DNA of 7,076 nucleotides from Alphaproteobacteria bacterium UBA6347. GTDB lineage: Bacteria; Pseudomonadota; Alphaproteobacteria; CAAGCB01; CAG-977. The position numbers and the translations under genes are program-made. The number at the start of each line of letters is the position of its first letter. Within the stretch, counting starts at the first letter, position 1. The DNA lies in assembly GCA_002440235.1 (NCBI GenBank), contig DJRZ01000035.1:1-7076 (forward strand), read 5' to 3'. The notes below the pieces were generated by a model. The model did no database searches, was not told the DNA's origin, and saw only the letters and a list, made by a program, of their open reading frames with translations. This document shows, piece by piece, positions 1 to 6,287 of the stretch.

Positions 1-1026
1 GCGTTTTGGGAAGCCGCCGCCGTGCCGCTGTTCCTGATGGTCGCCGTGTGGGGGGCGGAAAAGCGCGTCTTTACGGCGTACAAGTTTTTCTTTTCCGATC
101 TGGCGGGCGCGCTGTGCCTGATGCCCGCGCTGTGCTATTTGGAAAACAGGGCGGAAACGTCCGATTTTGCGGGCGTCGCGCGGATCGCTTTGTCCGCGCG
201 GGAACAGGCGGGGCTGGCGGTCGCTTTCATCGCCGCGCTGGCGTTCAAGGCGCCGCTGTTTCCGTTTCACGCGTGGCTGGGCGAAACGCAGGCGGAATCG
301 CCCGCTCCGACGGGGATTTTGCTGTGCGGCGCGTTTTCAAAACTGACGTTCTACGCGTTTTTCCGGCTGGTTCTGCCCGTGACGGGCGCCGTTTTGCAGC
401 CCGCCGCGCCGTATCTGATCTGCTGGGCGGCTTTTTCCGCGCTGTACGGGGCTTTGGTCGCGCTGAAACAGACGGAGATCAAAAAAATAGCGGGGTTCGC
501 CCATTTGACGCAGGTCGGCTTTTTGACCGCAGGGGTGTTCTGTCTGTCCGTCGTCGCGCTGAAAAGCCTGCTGTTCCTGTGCGCGGCGCAGGGGCTGTCG
601 CTGACGGCGTACCTGATGGCGGCGGGCGCGCTTTACGCGCGGTTCAAAGCGGCGCAAATCCGCAATCCGACGGGCGTGATGTCGCTGTTCCCGTATCTGG
701 GGACGACCTTTTTCCTGTCGTGTCTGGCGGTGCTCGCCGTGCCGCCGCTGATGCCGTTCACGGGGCAGGTGCTGATTTTCTCCGCCGTTTTTTCGCGTTC
801 CGCCGCCGCGGGGGCGATGCTGTTGTTTTCGGTCGCGCTGCTGTGCGCCGCGTTTTTCAGGCTGTTCACCCGTTTGATGTTCGGCGAGGCGGATATCGCG
901 CCCGCCGTTGCGGACATGAGCTGGCGCGAAAAAACGGCGACGGTGCTGTTCGGGGCGGTGTTTGCGGCACTGTCCGTCGTGCCCGATTGGGTGTTTTCTT
1001 TGGCGCAAAAAGCCGTCGGAGGGTAG
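1..1026 (+). CDS. nuoM: NADH-quinone oxidoreductase subunit M, C-terminal part (5' end outside window)
   Basis: NuoM is one of the three antiporter-like membrane subunits of respiratory complex I and is thought to carry one proton channel. The frame is open from base 1 to the TAG at 1024-1026 (341 residues visible). NuoM-type signatures seen are FWE at residues 2-4 followed by VAVWG (the conserved membrane glutamate helix), a YKFFF segment, FKAPLFPFHAWL with the channel lysine at residue 83, a helix with lysine at 114, and QTEIKKIAGFAH from residue 157. The rest is a run of hydrophobic helices. The visible part is about 25 residues shorter than the same stretch of E. coli NuoM, judged from memory. 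It is divergent: positions normally His, His and Glu in NuoM read Gln at 171, 197 and 256. NuoL is less likely because of the FWE helix and the GILLCGAFSKL segment. nuoN follows after 6 bases. Identity is strong, the functional state less certain. Confidence 0.9.
   Translation, partial: AFWEAAAVPLFLMVAVWGAEKRVFTAYKFFFSDLAGALCLMPALCYLENRAETSDFAGVARIALSAREQAGLAVAFIAALAFKAPLFPFHAWLGETQAESPAPTGILLCGAFSKLTFYAFFRLVLPVTGAVLQPAAPYLICWAAFSALYGALVALKQTEIKKIAGFAHLTQVGFLTAGVFCLSVVALKSLLFLCAAQGLSLTAYLMAAGALYARFKAAQIRNPTGVMSLFPYLGTTFFLSCLAVLAVPPLMPFTGQVLIFSAVFSRSAAAGAMLLFSVALLCAAFFRLFTRLMFGEADIAPAVADMSWREKTATVLFGAVFAALSVVPDWVFSLAQKAVGG
1018..1023 (+). promoter_or_regulatory. Shine-Dalgarno site for nuoN
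   Basis: GGAGGG lies in the last codons of nuoM, 9 bases before the ATG at 1033. It supports that start and co-translation of the two subunits. Confidence 0.7.
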
Positions 1027-1032
1027 AAAAAG

Positions 1033-2406
1033 ATGTTGACGATAAAGCCGCTGTTGCCTTTTCTGCCGGAAATTCTGGTGCTGTTCTTTACGGTCGCGTC
1101 GCTGATCGCGGGGGTGTGCGTCGTTCCCGCCAAAGCCCGAAAAACGGCGGAAAGAACGGTGTGTTTCGGATTTTGGACGGCTTTGGGCGCGCTGGCGTTC
1201 CTTCCCGTTTCGACGGGCGGCGCGCCGCTGTTCGTTCAGGACGCGTTCGCCGTTTCCGTAAAGCGGCTGATCGCGGCGGGCGCGCTGATAACGGCGGCGT
1301 TCGGGGCGGACTGGCTGGGATATAAAAAATATTCGCGTTTCGAATTCGCGCCGCTGTTGGGATTTTGCGTTTTCGGCATGATGCTGACCGTGTCGGCGCG
1401 GTCTTTTTTGACGCAGTTTCTGGGGATCGAGGCGGCGTCGTTCCCGCTGTTGTTCCTGACCGCCTACAAACGCCGCGGCGAACGGTCGACGCGCGCGGGG
1501 ACGAAGTTCGCCGTGACGGAATTCGCCGGAACGGGGCTTTACCTGTTCGGCGTCAGCGTGATTTTCGCGTGTTTCGGCACGGCTGATTTCGAACTGCTGG
1601 CGGCGGCGGACAAAACCCGAATCCTGCCCGCCGTTTTGTGGGGGCTGAGCTTTATCGTCGCGGGACTGGCGGTAAAGATCGGGCTGGCGCCGTTCCATTT
1701 GTGGGCGCCCGACGTGTACGAGGGCGCGCCCGCCCCCGTCACCGCCGTTTTCGCCGTTCTGGCTCGGCTGTGCTTCGCCGCCGCGCTGGCGCGGATCGTC
1801 GCCGGACCGTTCGCGGATTTGGAAGCCTGCCGCCGGTACGTTTTGGGCGTCATGGGGGTGCTGTCGGTCTTTATCGGCGGATTCGGCGCGGTCGTTCAAA
1901 CGAACGTCAAGCGTTTGCTGGCGTACACCGTCGTCGTTCAGAACGGTTTTCTGGCGCAGGCTTTGGTCGCCGCCGATTTGGATCTGACGGCGCGCGTCAT
2001 GTTCGCCGATTTCGCGCTGCTGGCGGGACTGTCGGCGATCATGCTGTCGATGCGCGTCGGCGACGATTTAAGCGAGGAATTGCGCGTTTTATCCGGACAG
2101 GGGCGTGTCAAGCCCGTGCGCGGCGCGCTGTTTTCCGCCGTTTTTCTGGGGCTGGCGGGCGTGCCGCCCTTCATCGGTTTCGAATCTAGGATCGCTTTGT
2201 TCAAAGCGGCGGCGGATCAGCCCGTTTTCGCCGTTTTGTCGGCGGCGGGCGGCGCGCTGGTCATGTATGTGTACTTGAAACTGATCCGCCAAATGTATAT
2301 GGTGTCGGCGAAAGAGGAATTGTCCGCCGCGCCCGCGGCGTTGAAAACCGTCATTGTTTTGTCCGCGGCGGCGTCCGTCTTCGCCGCGGCGGGAGGCTGG
2401 AAATGA
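1033..2406 (+). CDS. nuoN: NADH-quinone oxidoreductase subunit N
   Basis: NuoN is the antiporter-like membrane subunit of complex I next to the small membrane subunits. It is complete at 457 residues, slightly shorter than the roughly 485 of E. coli. The N-terminus (LPFLPEILVL) is typical of the family. FLGIE has the conserved glutamate at 133, and lysine 158 follows in AGTKFAV. The best signature is VKIGLAPFHLWAPDVYEGAP (lysine 215, histidine 222), the hallmark of NuoN, followed by KRLLAY and GLAGVPPFIGF. About 14 membrane helices are expected. Three residues usually conserved differ: Arg 245 where Lys 247 of E. coli would align, Gln 303 for the usual His in the segment after KRLLAY, and Arg 386 in place of the TM12 lysine (Lys 395 in E. 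coli). The start ATG has GGAGGG 9 bases upstream. The stop overlaps birA. Confidence 0.95.
   Translation: MLTIKPLLPFLPEILVLFFTVASLIAGVCVVPAKARKTAERTVCFGFWTALGALAFLPVSTGGAPLFVQDAFAVSVKRLIAAGALITAAFGADWLGYKKYSRFEFAPLLGFCVFGMMLTVSARSFLTQFLGIEAASFPLLFLTAYKRRGERSTRAGTKFAVTEFAGTGLYLFGVSVIFACFGTADFELLAAADKTRILPAVLWGLSFIVAGLAVKIGLAPFHLWAPDVYEGAPAPVTAVFAVLARLCFAAALARIVAGPFADLEACRRYVLGVMGVLSVFIGGFGAVVQTNVKRLLAYTVVVQNGFLAQALVAADLDLTARVMFADFALLAGLSAIMLSMRVGDDLSEELRVLSGQGRVKPVRGALFSAVFLGLAGVPPFIGFESRIALFKAAADQPVFAVLSAAGGALVMYVYLKLIRQMYMVSAKEELSAAPAALKTVIVLSAAASVFAAAGGWK
2391..2396 (+). promoter_or_regulatory. Shine-Dalgarno site for birA inside the nuoN 3' end
   Basis: GGGAGG lies 6 bases before the ATG at 2403. 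Together with the ATGA stop-start overlap it fixes the birA start and suggests translational coupling to nuoN. Confidence 0.7.
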
Positions 2407-3125
2407 TTTTGCCGCAAGGCTGGAAACTGATCGAAAAAACGGAAACGGACAGCACGAATCTGGACGTGAAAAAACTGCCCGCGGGGTCGGATAAAACCGC
2501 CGTCGTCGCCGATGTTCAATCGGGCGGGCGCGGTCGGCTGGGGCGTCCGTGGGTATCGCCCCGCGGAAACCTGTACATATCCCTGTGTTTGGAAAAAATC
2601 CCGCTGGCGATGGCGGGCATGTACAGCTTTCTGACCGCCATTTCGCTGGCGCAGGCGATGGAACGGCTGTGCCCCGGCATCGACGTCAAATGCAAATGGC
2701 CGAACGACCTGCTGGTCGGCGGCAAGAAAATTTCGGGCATTCTGTTGGAAACGGACGGCGTCGACAGGCTGATCGCGGGCGTCGGCGTCAACATCGTTTC
2801 CTTTCCCGAAACGGGCATGCTGTATCGGGCGACGTCGTTGAAAAACGAAGGGTTCGACGTCGCGCGCGACGAAATGGCGCAAGCTTTTTTGCTGTGTTTC
2901 GACTACTGGGACAACCGGCTGAAAACCGAAGGCGCCGCGCCTTTGCTGGACGCGTGGCGGGAAAGAGCCCGCGGCATCGGCGGTCCGATCAGCGTCAACC
3001 TGCCCGAAGGAACGGTTCGGGGAACTTTTTACGGGCTTGATAAAGACGGGTGTCTTCTGTTAAATAAAGACGGTGAAATCATAAGAATAACAGCCGGAGA
3101 CGTTTTCTTCGGCGATCGTAAATAG
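2403..3125 (+). CDS. birA: Biotin--[acetyl-CoA-carboxylase] ligase, single-function (no repressor domain)
   Basis: This cytoplasmic enzyme makes biotinyl-5'-AMP from biotin and ATP and transfers biotin to a lysine of carboxylase carrier proteins such as AccB. It has 240 residues. Motifs in order are DSTN at 16-19, the adenylate-binding loop QSGGRGRLGRPW at 39-50, KWPNDL at 98-103, KKISGIL around 108-114 with the active-site lysine at about 109, and GVGVNI at 126-131. A C-terminal SH3-like domain follows from about 190 (GTVRGTFYGLDKDG, then ITAGDVFF). The N-terminal helix-turn-helix of E. coli BirA is absent, so it should not act as a biotin-operon repressor. The ATG overlaps the nuoN stop (ATGA at 2403-2406). 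rnj follows with a 17-base gap. In many Alphaproteobacteria birA sits here, often with coaX between birA and rnj; no coaX is present in this window. Confidence 0.95.
   Translation: MILPQGWKLIEKTETDSTNLDVKKLPAGSDKTAVVADVQSGGRGRLGRPWVSPRGNLYISLCLEKIPLAMAGMYSFLTAISLAQAMERLCPGIDVKCKWPNDLLVGGKKISGILLETDGVDRLIAGVGVNIVSFPETGMLYRATSLKNEGFDVARDEMAQAFLLCFDYWDNRLKTEGAAPLLDAWRERARGIGGPISVNLPEGTVRGTFYGLDKDGCLLLNKDGEIIRITAGDVFFGDRK
3037..3065 (+). promoter_or_regulatory. Possible internal promoter in the birA 3' end, reading into rnj
   Basis: TTGATA (3037-3042) and TTAAAT (3060-3065) are separated by 17 bases, giving a fair -35/-10 match inside a short AT-rich patch of an otherwise GC-rich gene. A start near 3072 would give rnj a leader of about 70 bases. 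The match is to consensus only, and the -10 agrees at 4 of 6 positions, so this is tentative. Confidence 0.25.
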
Positions 3126-3129
3126 AATT

Positions 3130-3135
3130 GGAAAG
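3130..3135 (+). promoter_or_regulatory. Shine-Dalgarno site deciding the rnj start
   Basis: GGAAAG lies 7 bases before the ATG at 3143. It favours that ATG over the in-frame TTG at 3128, which overlaps this site's surroundings and has no ribosome-binding sequence of its own. Confidence 0.6.
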
Positions 3136-3142
3136 CGTTATT

Positions 3143-4819
3143 ATGTCCGACGAAAAAACGGTTGAATACATCGACGTCCCCGATAAAGGTCTGTTTCTGG
3201 TGCCTTTGGGCGGGGTCGGCGAAATCGGTATGAACTTTTACCTGTACGCCTGCGACGGCGACTGGCTGGCGGTCGATTGCGGCGTCGGTTTTCCGGGCGA
3301 CCGTCTGCCGGGGATCGACATGCTCTATCCCGATCCGGCGTTCGCCGAAAAAATCGCCCCGCGGCTGAAAGGGCTGGTGATCACCCACGCGCACGAAGAC
3401 CACATCGGCGCCGTCGCGACGTTCTGGTCCGTTTTGCGCTGTCCCGTCTATGTGTCGGCTTTCGCCGCGGAAATGCTGGAAACCCGGCTGGACGAGGCGG
3501 GACTGCTGGGGCGCGTTCCCGTCCATGTGTTCGAATCGGGCGACATGCTGGAACTGGACCCGTTTGAAATCGAACTGGTCGAAATCAACCATTCGATTCC
3601 CGAAGCGTCGTCCCTGCTGATCAAAACGCCGCGCGGCAACGTGTTCCACACGGGCGACTGGCGTTTCGACGAGGATCCCGTCGTCGGCAAACCCGTCGAT
3701 TACAAGGCTTTGTCCGCCCTGAAAAAGGAAAAAGTGCTGGCTTTGGTCGGCGATTCCACAAACGTGTTCGTCGAAGGCGACATTCCCAGCGAAACGCGGG
3801 TCAAGGAATCGCTGACGGAATTATTCGCGAAATACAAGGGCAAACGCCTGATCGTGACGTGTTTCGCGTCGAACGTCGGGCGCATCGAAAGCATCGCCGA
3901 AGCCGCCGAGAAAAACGGGCGCACGGTGTGTCTGCTGGGGCGGTCGCTCTGGCGGGTCGAAGGCGCGGGGCGCGCGGCGGGGTATTTCCGCGGCGTCAAC
4001 GTGTTCCTGACGGACGAGGAAGCCGCCGAACGCGATCCGTCCGAAGTTCTGTACCTTTGCACGGGGTGTCAGGGCGAACCGAAAGCGGCGCTGTCGAACA
4101 TTTCCTACGGCACGGGGGCGGTCAAACCCGTCAAGGGCGACGTCGTCGTGTTTTCGTCGCGCGTGATCCCCGGCAACGAACAGGCGATCGCGAACATTCA
4201 AAACCGCTTTATCGCCAAAGGGATCGAGGTCGTCACCGCCAAAGACGCGCTGGTGCACGTTTCGGGGCATTCGGGGCGCAAGGATATGGCGAAAATGTAC
4301 GAATTCGTCAAACCGAAAATCGCCGTTCCCGTCCACGGCGAGGCGGCGCACCTGTTCGAACACGCGGAACTGGCGCGCGCATGCGGAATCAAGGAAACCG
4401 TCATCATCAAAGACGGCGACGTTCTGCGGCTGGACGGCGAAGCCCCCGAAATCGTCGGCGAAGTGAAAACGGGCGTTTTGGCGCGCGATAAAAAACACAT
4501 CATTCCTTTAAACGCGGGCGTCATCAAACAACGCCGCCACATGATCGAAGACGGCATGGTCGTCGCGACGGTCGTTTTGAATAAAAAGGGCGCTGTTCTG
4601 GGCGACGTGCAGTTTTCCGCCGCGGGGCTGATCGAAACGGGCGATCCCGCTTTTGAAAAAATGAATCTGGGCGTCAAATCCGCGCTGGAATTGTTGTCCG
4701 CGGACAAACGCAAGGACGATCAAGCCATCGCCGACACGGTGAAATCCGCCGTGCGCAAGGTCGTGATGGAAACGCACGGACGGCGTCCGATGGTGGATAC
4801 GCATCTGGTGCGGGTATGA
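3143..4819 (+). CDS. rnj: Ribonuclease J
   Basis: RNase J is a zinc-dependent metallo-beta-lactamase/beta-CASP ribonuclease with 5'-to-3' exonuclease and endonuclease activity. In Alphaproteobacteria it serves in rRNA maturation and mRNA turnover. From the ATG at 3143 it has 558 residues, a normal family length. Visible signatures are LGGVGEIGMN near residue 22, the metal-binding HAHEDH at 82-87, HTGDW with His 169 and Asp 172, GDSTN, the beta-CASP region with GNEQA, SGHSGRKD with His 376, and PVHGE with His 398. The C-terminal domain runs from about 440 to the end (ETHGRRPMVDTHL). All catalytic metal ligands I can place are present. An upstream in-frame TTG at 3128 would add five residues, but the ATG has the properly spaced ribosome-binding site. 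The gene lies between birA and a small exported-protein gene and appears part of the same unit. Confidence 0.97.
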   Translation: MSDEKTVEYIDVPDKGLFLVPLGGVGEIGMNFYLYACDGDWLAVDCGVGFPGDRLPGIDMLYPDPAFAEKIAPRLKGLVITHAHEDHIGAVATFWSVLRCPVYVSAFAAEMLETRLDEAGLLGRVPVHVFESGDMLELDPFEIELVEINHSIPEASSLLIKTPRGNVFHTGDWRFDEDPVVGKPVDYKALSALKKEKVLALVGDSTNVFVEGDIPSETRVKESLTELFAKYKGKRLIVTCFASNVGRIESIAEAAEKNGRTVCLLGRSLWRVEGAGRAAGYFRGVNVFLTDEEAAERDPSEVLYLCTGCQGEPKAALSNISYGTGAVKPVKGDVVVFSSRVIPGNEQAIANIQNRFIAKGIEVVTAKDALVHVSGHSGRKDMAKMYEFVKPKIAVPVHGEAAHLFEHAELARACGIKETVIIKDGDVLRLDGEAPEIVGEVKTGVLARDKKHIIPLNAGVIKQRRHMIEDGMVVATVVLNKKGAVLGDVQFSAAGLIETGDPAFEKMNLGVKSALELLSADKRKDDQAIADTVKSAVRKVVMETHGRRPMVDTHLVRV

Positions 4820-4835
4820 CGGAAAAGGGCGGAAA

Positions 4836-5222
4836 ATGGGAAAATTCTTGATTTTCTGCCTGACGGTTTTATCGACGGCGGCGCGGGCGCAAAGCGTCGC
4901 CGTTTCCGTTTTCCCCGACGATTGCGCGCGGCTGACGCGGGGCGCGGATTACGTCGCGGGCGTTTCGACGACGGGGGCGCCCGTCGTTCCCGCCGATTTG
5001 AACGCCGTTCCCGTTCCGAACGTTGACGCTTTGACCGTTTATCTGGATTTGAAGCGGGACGTTTCCGTTTTCGAACGGGGACTGCGCGTCGGATTTCCAC
5101 CCGTCGCGCGGGTCGAATTTAAAAACGGCGGCGTTTTTGTCAACGGCGTCAAGGTTTCTGAAAACGGACTGAAAGCTTTGGAAAAATCGTGCCGGACACA
5201 AGGCGAAGGACGGGCGTTTTAG
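4836..5222 (+). CDS. Small probable exported protein of unknown function
   Basis: I do not recognise this 128-residue protein with confidence. The first 18 residues look like a Sec signal peptide: Lys 3, a hydrophobic core (FLIFCLTVL), then AARA followed by QS, suggesting cleavage after Ala 18. The predicted mature domain is about 110 residues and has just two cysteines, C30 near its start and C119 near its end, which could form a disulfide in the periplasm. In between are the segments YVAGVSTTGAPVVPADLNAV (39-58) and GGVFVNGVKV, giving a beta-rich appearance. I loosely recall similar small proteins with an adYxxGVdxxGxpVvPAdl pattern in Rhodospirillales-type genomes, but cannot name a family. 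It starts 16 bases after rnj with AAAGGG (4824-4829) 6 bases upstream of the ATG, so it is probably the last gene of the nuo-birA-rnj unit. It is not the coaX, mce or DUF1467 gene that often accompanies rnj. Confidence 0.8.
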   Translation: MGKFLIFCLTVLSTAARAQSVAVSVFPDDCARLTRGADYVAGVSTTGAPVVPADLNAVPVPNVDALTVYLDLKRDVSVFERGLRVGFPPVARVEFKNGGVFVNGVKVSENGLKALEKSCRTQGEGRAF

Positions 5223-5227
5223 ACAAA

Positions 5228-5250
5228 AAACGGTTGACAATCGTCCGTTT
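5228..5250 (+). repeat. Short inverted repeat around the -35 box (possible operator)
   Basis: AAACGG (5228-5233) and its exact reverse complement CCGTTT (5245-5250) flank an 11-base centre that contains the TTGACA -35 box. Such a placement would suit a repressor site. Arms of 6 bases can arise by chance, so this is weak. It does not look like a terminator, because the T-run (5261-5266) is separated from the second arm by 10 bases. Confidence 0.25.
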
Positions 5251-5261
5251 GGTGTTATCCT
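5234..5261 (+). promoter_or_regulatory. Sigma-70-type promoter for the metallopeptidase pair
   Basis: A perfect TTGACA -35 box (5234-5239) is followed after 16 bases by TATCCT (5256-5261), a common form of the -10 box in Alphaproteobacteria. Transcription would start near 5268-5270, leaving a leader of about 25 bases before the ATG at 5294. It sits in the only sizeable gap between genes in the window, which supports a separate transcription unit here. Confidence 0.65.
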
Positions 5262-5282
5262 TTTTTGCATGATTGCATTTTC

Positions 5283-5287
5283 AGGGG
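5283..5287 (+). promoter_or_regulatory. Shine-Dalgarno site deciding the start of the first metallopeptidase gene
   Basis: AGGGG lies 6 bases before the ATG at 5294. It favours this ATG over the in-frame TTG at 5273, which would place the start almost at the predicted transcription start and has no ribosome-binding site. Confidence 0.6.
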
Positions 5288-5293
5288 TGTGCC

Positions 5294-6286
5294 ATGTCCG
5301 GATCGGTTGCCGAATTTATGGAAAAAGACGTTCAAAAATACGCTTGCGGCGAAAAGGCGCGGCAGGCGAAAAAGGTTTTGACCGCGGCGTTCACCGCTTC
5401 CGATTCCAGAAAACAAAAAGAGGAATCCGCCGAATTTGAACGTCTGATCGGTCGGGTGATGGAAACGGACAAGGGGCGCGACACCCTGACCGAATTGTCC
5501 GAACTGGGCTATACGTTCGCGTTTGAAACGGGAGATTACGGCGGTTTTTGCGAACCGACCAGTAAAAAAATCGTCGTCAATCCGACGTTCGGCGACGCCT
5601 ATGCCATGCAGACGATTGTTCACGAGGGACAGCACGCGATCCAATGCGCGCGCGACCCCGAAAACACGCCGAATGCCGAACAGATGACCGTCGCATCGTT
5701 GTTGCGCCGCGAACGCGCGATGGAGGCGGACGCCTGCGCCCACGAATCCGCGTTTATCTATCAGTGCCGCGATATCCTGCCCGAAGTATATGCCGAAGCC
5801 GAAAAGAACGATATGCCGATGTTCCGCGCTTTCGTCGCCGAAATGGACAAGTCGGGCGATGAAAAGAAAGCCATGCAGGCAAGTTTTCAGGCATGGTACG
5901 GCTATGATTACTTCCGTGATTTTTACGATGATGTGTATCGCAGGGAAATCGCGTTTTACGCCGGCGAAGGCAAGAAAAGCGGTCGCAAGGATATGTTTTG
6001 CAAAACCGTTCCCGCCAAAGATGTCGCGGATGCCTGCCTGTACAAAGGGAAGCCTTACGTTTCCGCTGATATGCTGATGACGGATCAGGCCTTTTCCGTT
6101 TTGAAAAAGGACAAGGCGGCGTATATGAAAATCGCGGCGGATTACGCCAAAACGGTCGGCGTAAAAGCCGATGAATCCGTTTGGGCGATGGCGGAACGCG
6201 ACAAAACGGGCAAAATCACCCGCTCCGCGCAGCGCAAAGCGAACACGGCGGTCGCGGAGGCTTTGAATCAAAGCAAAGGACGCTGA
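5294..6286 (+). CDS. Putative zinc metallopeptidase, HEXXH type, first of a tandem pair
   Basis: The protein has 330 residues and no signal peptide or membrane helix, so it is probably cytoplasmic unless exported by another route. IVHEGQHAIQ gives an HEXXH motif at 110-114. A glutamate in the EADACAH segment (E144, 30 residues later) is a suitable third zinc ligand, as in gluzincins. The order is: an N-terminal helix with KYACGEKARQ (15-24), a charged linker, a domain with GRDTLTELSELGY (61-73) and GGFC (83-86), the metal site, PEVYAE (163-168), GDEKKAMQ (188-195) and a tyrosine-rich stretch, then CLYKGKPY (248-255). An Ala/Lys-rich tail follows from about 265. From memory this resembles the domain called DUF6782 (putative metallopeptidase); that needs a profile search. 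Substrate and role are unknown. It has its own promoter and is followed after one base by a paralog. Confidence 0.85.
   Translation: MSGSVAEFMEKDVQKYACGEKARQAKKVLTAAFTASDSRKQKEESAEFERLIGRVMETDKGRDTLTELSELGYTFAFETGDYGGFCEPTSKKIVVNPTFGDAYAMQTIVHEGQHAIQCARDPENTPNAEQMTVASLLRRERAMEADACAHESAFIYQCRDILPEVYAEAEKNDMPMFRAFVAEMDKSGDEKKAMQASFQAWYGYDYFRDFYDDVYRREIAFYAGEGKKSGRKDMFCKTVPAKDVADACLYKGKPYVSADMLMTDQAFSVLKKDKAAYMKIAADYAKTVGVKADESVWAMAERDKTGKITRSAQRKANTAVAEALNQSKGR
6275..6280 (+). promoter_or_regulatory. Shine-Dalgarno site for the second metallopeptidase gene
   Basis: AAAGGA lies within the last codons of the first gene, 7 bases before the ATG at 6288. With a gap of only one base between stop and start, the two proteins should be made together from one mRNA. 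Confidence 0.6.
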
Positions 6287-6287
6287 A

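Noticed and set aside
6..1325. A 439-residue open frame on the + strand in a second frame of nuoM
   Set aside because: Its translation is mostly Arg/Gly/Ala/Val low-complexity sequence, and it crosses the nuoM-nuoN junction. It is a shadow of the real frame.
337..1899. A 520-residue open frame on the - strand across nuoM and nuoN
   Set aside because: It is rich in Arg, Gln and Gly, with no recognisable domain, and lies opposite two well-supported membrane protein genes. Long antisense frames are expected in GC-rich coding DNA.
4816..4851. An 11-codon frame starting with an ATGA overlap at the rnj stop
   Set aside because: It is too short and has no support. The next gene's start at 4836 in another frame has a signal peptide and a ribosome-binding site.
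5266..5278. TGCAT repeated twice, 8 bases apart, near the predicted transcription start
   Set aside because: Five-base repeats are common by chance, and nothing else supports a binding site here.
5223..5293. A Rho-independent terminator after the small exported-protein gene
   Set aside because: The only inverted repeat has 6-base arms with an 11-base loop, and the T-run is not adjacent to it. The promoter explains the spacer better.
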